Positions 5,930 to 7,894 of a stretch of 7,894 bases of DNA are shown one piece after another. The stretch comes from Pectinatus sp. Its GTDB lineage: Bacteria > Bacillota > Negativicutes > Selenomonadales > Selenomonadaceae. Positions within the stretch are counted from its first letter, which is position 1. Each line of letters opens with the position of its first letter. Location of the stretch: contig JAHHSR010000061.1 of assembly GCA_020025075.1 (NCBI GenBank), forward strand, positions 1 to 7,894, in the 5' to 3' direction. The translations under genes were made by a program, and so were the position numbers. The notes beneath the pieces are model-generated. The model was not told the origin of the DNA, did not search any database, and was given only the letters and a program-made list of their open reading frames with translations.

Positions 5930-7279
5930 TTAGAAAATACCTTGTTCTTTCATTGCTTCAGCGATGCGTTCAAAGCCTGCAATATTGGCACCAGCAACGA
6001 GGTCATAGCCGAGGTCATATTTTTCAGCTGCGTCAACGCTCATCTTGTAGATGGTGTTCATGATATGATGTAAGTGTTCATCAACATCATCTTTTGTCCA
6101 GACAAGGCGTTCGCTGTTTTGTGCCATTTCCAAAGCGGAAGTTGCGACGCCGCCGGCATTTACAGCCTTGCTCGGAGCTACAATCATTCCCTTTTGCTGG
6201 CGCAAGAAGTTGAGTGCGTCATTGGTAGTCGGCATATTGGCAACTTCAATGTAATACTTGATGTTGTTGGCGACAATCTGTTTTGCTTCTTCCATGTGGA
6301 CATCGTTTTGCATAGCGGAAGGCATGACAACATCGGCTTTGACCGTCCAAGGTTTTTTGCCCGGGAAGAATTCGACGCCAAATTTATCGGCATAGTCTTT
6401 GACTTTATCGTGCCCAGAAGAGCGCATTTCGAGCAGGTAATTTATCTTTTCATCGGTAACTACGCCGTCTTTATCGTAGATGTAGCCATCAGGACCAGAG
6501 AGGGTGACGACTTTTGCGCCGAGCTGAGCAGCTTTTTTGCAGACGCCCCAAGCGACATTGCCAAAACCGGAAGCGGCAATAGTCTTGCCCTTGATGCTTT
6601 CGCCTTCATGTTCAAGAACATTTTGGAGGTAGTAAACGGCACCATAGCCGGTTGCTTCCGGGCGAATCAGAGAGCCGCCATAGCTCATACCTTTGCCTGT
6701 AAGAACGCCATTTTCAAAAGTGCCTTTGAGGCGACGATATTGACCATATAAGTAGCCGATTTCACGTGAGCCGACACCCATGTCGCCAGCCGGAACGTCA
6801 ACATCAGGGCCGATATAGCGGTAAAGAGCCGTCATAAAGCTTTGGCAAAAGCGCATGATTTCAGCGTCAGACTTGCCAGCCGGGTCAAAGTCGCTGCCGC
6901 CTTTAGCACCGCCAATAGGAAGACCAGTCAAGGCATTTTTGAAGACCTGTTCAAAGCCTAAGAATTTGATAATGCCAGGATAAACATTCTTCTGGAAGCG
7001 CAAGCCGCCTTTATATGGCCCAATGGCACCATTGAACTGGAAGCGGTAGCCGATATTCGTATGATATTTGCCTTCATCATCCATCCAGACAACGCGGAAG
7101 GTAAACATGCGTTCCGGTTCGACCATGCGATTGAGCAAATCGAGTTTTTCATATTCGGGGTGACGGTCGATTACGGGACCAACAGAAGAAAGGACTTCTT
7201 CGACTGTCTGCACAAATTCTGGTTCATTACCGTGTTTTTTCTTGACGTTTTCGATGACACTCTGCAAATAAGCATTCAT
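5930..7279 (-). CDS. gdhA: Glutamate dehydrogenase, hexameric, NAD-type signature
   Basis: The enzyme interconverts L-glutamate and 2-oxoglutarate plus ammonia in the cytoplasm. The ATG at 7279 follows AGGAGG (7295-7290) with a 10-base gap, giving 449 residues, the usual length of the hexameric family. An in-frame ATG at 7369 adds 30 residues but lacks a ribosome site. Catalytic and substrate residues are in place: K90 (IGPYKGGLRF), K114, K126 (PIGGAKGGSDFDP), D166 (DVPAGDMGVG) and S381. They correspond to K89, K113, K125, D165 and S380 of the Clostridium symbiosum enzyme. The dinucleotide fold has GFGNVA (238-243) with F239, then SGPDG (261-265) with P263 and D264. These match the NAD-specific C. 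symbiosum protein (F238, P262, D263), not the Ser/Lys pattern of NADP enzymes, so NAD use is predicted although automatic naming may say NADP. YYIEVANMPTT is also shared with that enzyme. It has its own terminator and is divergent from a LysR gene, which may regulate it. Confidence 0.95.
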   Translation of the reverse strand: MNAYLQSVIENVKKKHGNEPEFVQTVEEVLSSVGPVIDRHPEYEKLDLLNRMVEPERMFTFRVVWMDDEGKYHTNIGYRFQFNGAIGPYKGGLRFQKNVYPGIIKFLGFEQVFKNALTGLPIGGAKGGSDFDPAGKSDAEIMRFCQSFMTALYRYIGPDVDVPAGDMGVGSREIGYLYGQYRRLKGTFENGVLTGKGMSYGGSLIRPEATGYGAVYYLQNVLEHEGESIKGKTIAASGFGNVAWGVCKKAAQLGAKVVTLSGPDGYIYDKDGVVTDEKINYLLEMRSSGHDKVKDYADKFGVEFFPGKKPWTVKADVVMPSAMQNDVHMEEAKQIVANNIKYYIEVANMPTTNDALNFLRQQKGMIVAPSKAVNAGGVATSALEMAQNSERLVWTKDDVDEHLHHIMNTIYKMSVDAAEKYDLGYDLVAGANIAGFERIAEAMKEQGIF

Positions 7280-7400
7280 TACGATGAAACCTCCTAAAAT
7301 TCGGCGAATCCGATAATTGGTTGACGCGGCGCAATTTCCGAAAGAATACGCGTCGCCTTTGAGGAACATCTTTTAGTTTATTAAAACTAAAATTCTTTCT
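7280..7400 (-). promoter_or_regulatory. Structured gdhA mRNA leader
   Basis: If transcription starts near 7400, the gdhA leader is about 120 bases. It contains an AT-rich hairpin with 9-bp perfect arms (7371-7379 and 7384-7392, 4-base loop). A 6-bp stem GACGCG/CGCGTC (7349-7354 with 7323-7328) encloses a 20-base loop, and a short palindrome ATTCG-G-CGAAT (7299-7309) lies beside the ribosome binding site. No known riboswitch class was recognised. The 7371-7392 palindrome could instead be a DNA operator just downstream of the promoter. Confidence 0.45.
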
Positions 7401-7406
7401 ACTTTT

Positions 7407-7435
7407 ATTATAACTTTAGCATTGCAATTTTGAAA
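7407..7435 (-). promoter_or_regulatory. Predicted gdhA promoter
   Basis: On the - strand TATAAT (7412-7407) is a consensus -10. At 17-base spacing the -35 position reads TTTCAA (7435-7430), a poor match that suggests dependence on an activator. The spacer holds AATGCTAAA (7423-7415), which recurs inverted at 7472-7480. The arrangement fits control by the divergent LysR-type protein; that link is inference. Confidence 0.55.
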
Positions 7436-7480
7436 ATTCACATATATTATATTAGTATAAGTAAAACAAATAATGCTAAA
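7415..7480. repeat. Mirrored AATGCTAAA sites between gdhA and lysR
   Basis: TTTAGCATT at 7415-7423 and AATGCTAAA at 7472-7480 form a perfect 9-bp inverted repeat with 48 bases between the arms. One arm is in the spacer of the gdhA promoter and the other just upstream of the lysR ribosome binding site. LysR regulators often bind paired sites between divergent genes and repress their own gene, so these are candidate half-sites. Confidence 0.45.
7430..7458 (+). promoter_or_regulatory. Possible lysR promoter overlapping the gdhA promoter
   Basis: TTGAAA at 7430-7435 with TAGTAT at 7453-7458 has 17-base spacing. TATAAG at 7456-7461 is another possible -10 but with 20-base spacing. The -35 box occupies exactly the bases that form the gdhA -35 box on the other strand. 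The matches are moderate and the region is AT-rich. Confidence 0.3.
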
Positions 7481-7501
7481 TTTTAAGAAGGGTGCGCCTC
7501 A

Positions 7502-7849
7502 ATGAACATCACACAAGTTCGCTATGTAATGGCCATTGCCAAAGCTGGAAATTTTTCTAAGGCAGCTGAACATCTTTTTATCACTCAGCCTGCTCTTTCT
7601 TTGCAGATTACAGCGCTTGAAAAGGAGCTGGGACTTCATTTATTTCATCGTACGTCAAAAGGGGTTTTTTTAACTGATGATGGGGAGGCATTTTGCCATT
7701 TTTCGCAGCCGCTTATGCGCGCTTGGGAAAATTTGCAAAAAAACATGGATTTGCGCCGCACGCATCCATCGGGACATTTGCGCATTGGTCTCGGCGCGCG
7801 TGCTTATGCCAATGGCCTATTTGAACCAATTGTCAGATTTTTTGATTGA
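7502..7849 (+). CDS. LysR-type transcriptional regulator, incomplete or frameshifted
   Basis: The first 115 residues are a normal start of a LysR-family regulator, a DNA-binding protein that senses a small molecule through its C-terminal domain. The winged helix-turn-helix occupies about residues 1-60 (FSKAAEHLFITQPALSLQITALEKELG, read in two parts around 18-44, then LFHRTSKGVFLTDDG). It is followed by the linker helix and the first strand of the effector domain (GHLRIGLGAR, 91-100). The start ATG at 7502 follows AAGGG (7488-7492). Full family members have about 300 residues, but here TGA at 7847-7849 ends the frame just after PIVRFFD, 45 bases before the window edge. Removing one T from the T6 run at 7838-7843 would continue the family-like spacing to a proline (PIVRFLIEIAP), but that frame stops at 7884. 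It may be a pseudogene, a sequencing error or an assembly edge. Divergent placement suggests gdhA as its target. Confidence 0.75.
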   Translation: MNITQVRYVMAIAKAGNFSKAAEHLFITQPALSLQITALEKELGLHLFHRTSKGVFLTDDGEAFCHFSQPLMRAWENLQKNMDLRRTHPSGHLRIGLGARAYANGLFEPIVRFFD

Positions 7850-7851
7850 AA

Positions 7852-7893
7852 TTGCGCCGCATACTCGTGACTTTAGTCGTGAGTAAGGCGCAA
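7852..7893. repeat. Imperfect 42-base palindrome at the window edge
   Basis: TTGCGCC (7852-7858) pairs with GGCGCAA (7887-7893). Inside it, 7863-7872 pairs with 7875-7884 with two G/T positions, and the unpaired bases differ on the two sides. The palindrome sits where the lysR frame breaks. It has no T-run, so it is a poor terminator, and it does not match integron attC box consensus. Because the arms are not identical copies, a simple fold-back read artefact would need extra errors. Confidence 0.45.
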
Positions 7894-7894
7894 C

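Noticed and set aside
6074..6751. 225-codon + strand open frame
   Set aside because: It is antisense to gdhA and mirrors its codon pattern; no start signal or domain.
7280..7369. 30-residue N-terminal extension of GdhA
   Set aside because: No Shine-Dalgarno before 7369; AGGAGG lies inside the extension, ahead of the ATG at 7279, and the shorter form has the family length.
7852..7894. Integron attC site
   Set aside because: The ends (TTGCGCC and GGCGCAA) do not fit the RYYYAAC/GTTRRRY boxes, and no integrase or cassette is present.

Overview
The window reads as a chromosomal segment of an anaerobic, low- to mid-GC Bacillota bacterium. The main support is the glutamate dehydrogenase, which resembles the Clostridium symbiosum NAD-linked enzyme closely. 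The xpaC-telA pair is also arranged as xpaC-yaaN is in Bacillus subtilis. Ribosome binding sites are strong AGGAGG types, intergenic DNA is very AT-rich, and intergenic gaps end in clear intrinsic terminators. A member of the Negativicutes (Selenomonas/Veillonella relatives) would fit, but the sequence alone does not settle this.

Layout. Positions 1-287 are an AT-rich control region with a good extended -10 promoter and palindromes. On the + strand, gadB (288-1739, glutamate decarboxylase) and gadC (1821-3383, glutamate/GABA antiporter) follow as an operon. They are separated by 81 bases holding a GC-rich hairpin. A near-perfect bidirectional terminator overlaps the gadC stop codon and separates it from a convergent - strand operon. 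That operon is an xpaC-like gene fused to a TM2 domain (4625-5593) followed by a telA/yaaN-family gene (3483-4619, or 4628 with a coupled GTG start). Further right, gdhA (5930-7279, - strand) has its own terminator. It is divergent from a LysR-type regulator gene (7502 onward), whose frame ends early, 45 bases before the window edge, next to an imperfect palindrome.

How it works together. GadB and GadC form the classical glutamate-dependent acid-resistance cycle: glutamate is imported, decarboxylated with consumption of a cytoplasmic proton, and GABA is exported. GdhA interconverts glutamate and 2-oxoglutarate plus ammonia. Its cofactor-site residues (F239, P263, D264) predict NAD rather than NADP use, which suggests a catabolic glutamate role. 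The divergent LysR gene is the natural candidate regulator of gdhA, because both promoters appear to share one -35 region flanked by mirrored AATGCTAAA sites. XpaC-TM2 and TelA are membrane-envelope and stress-associated proteins of poorly known function and have no obvious metabolic link to the glutamate genes.

No mobile element, CRISPR array, tRNA or rRNA was seen. I found no clear evidence for a wholly new system. The parts most worth a second look are the XpaC-TM2/TelA pair, the gdhA-lysR control region, the gadB-gadC intercistronic hairpin and the broken lysR end.
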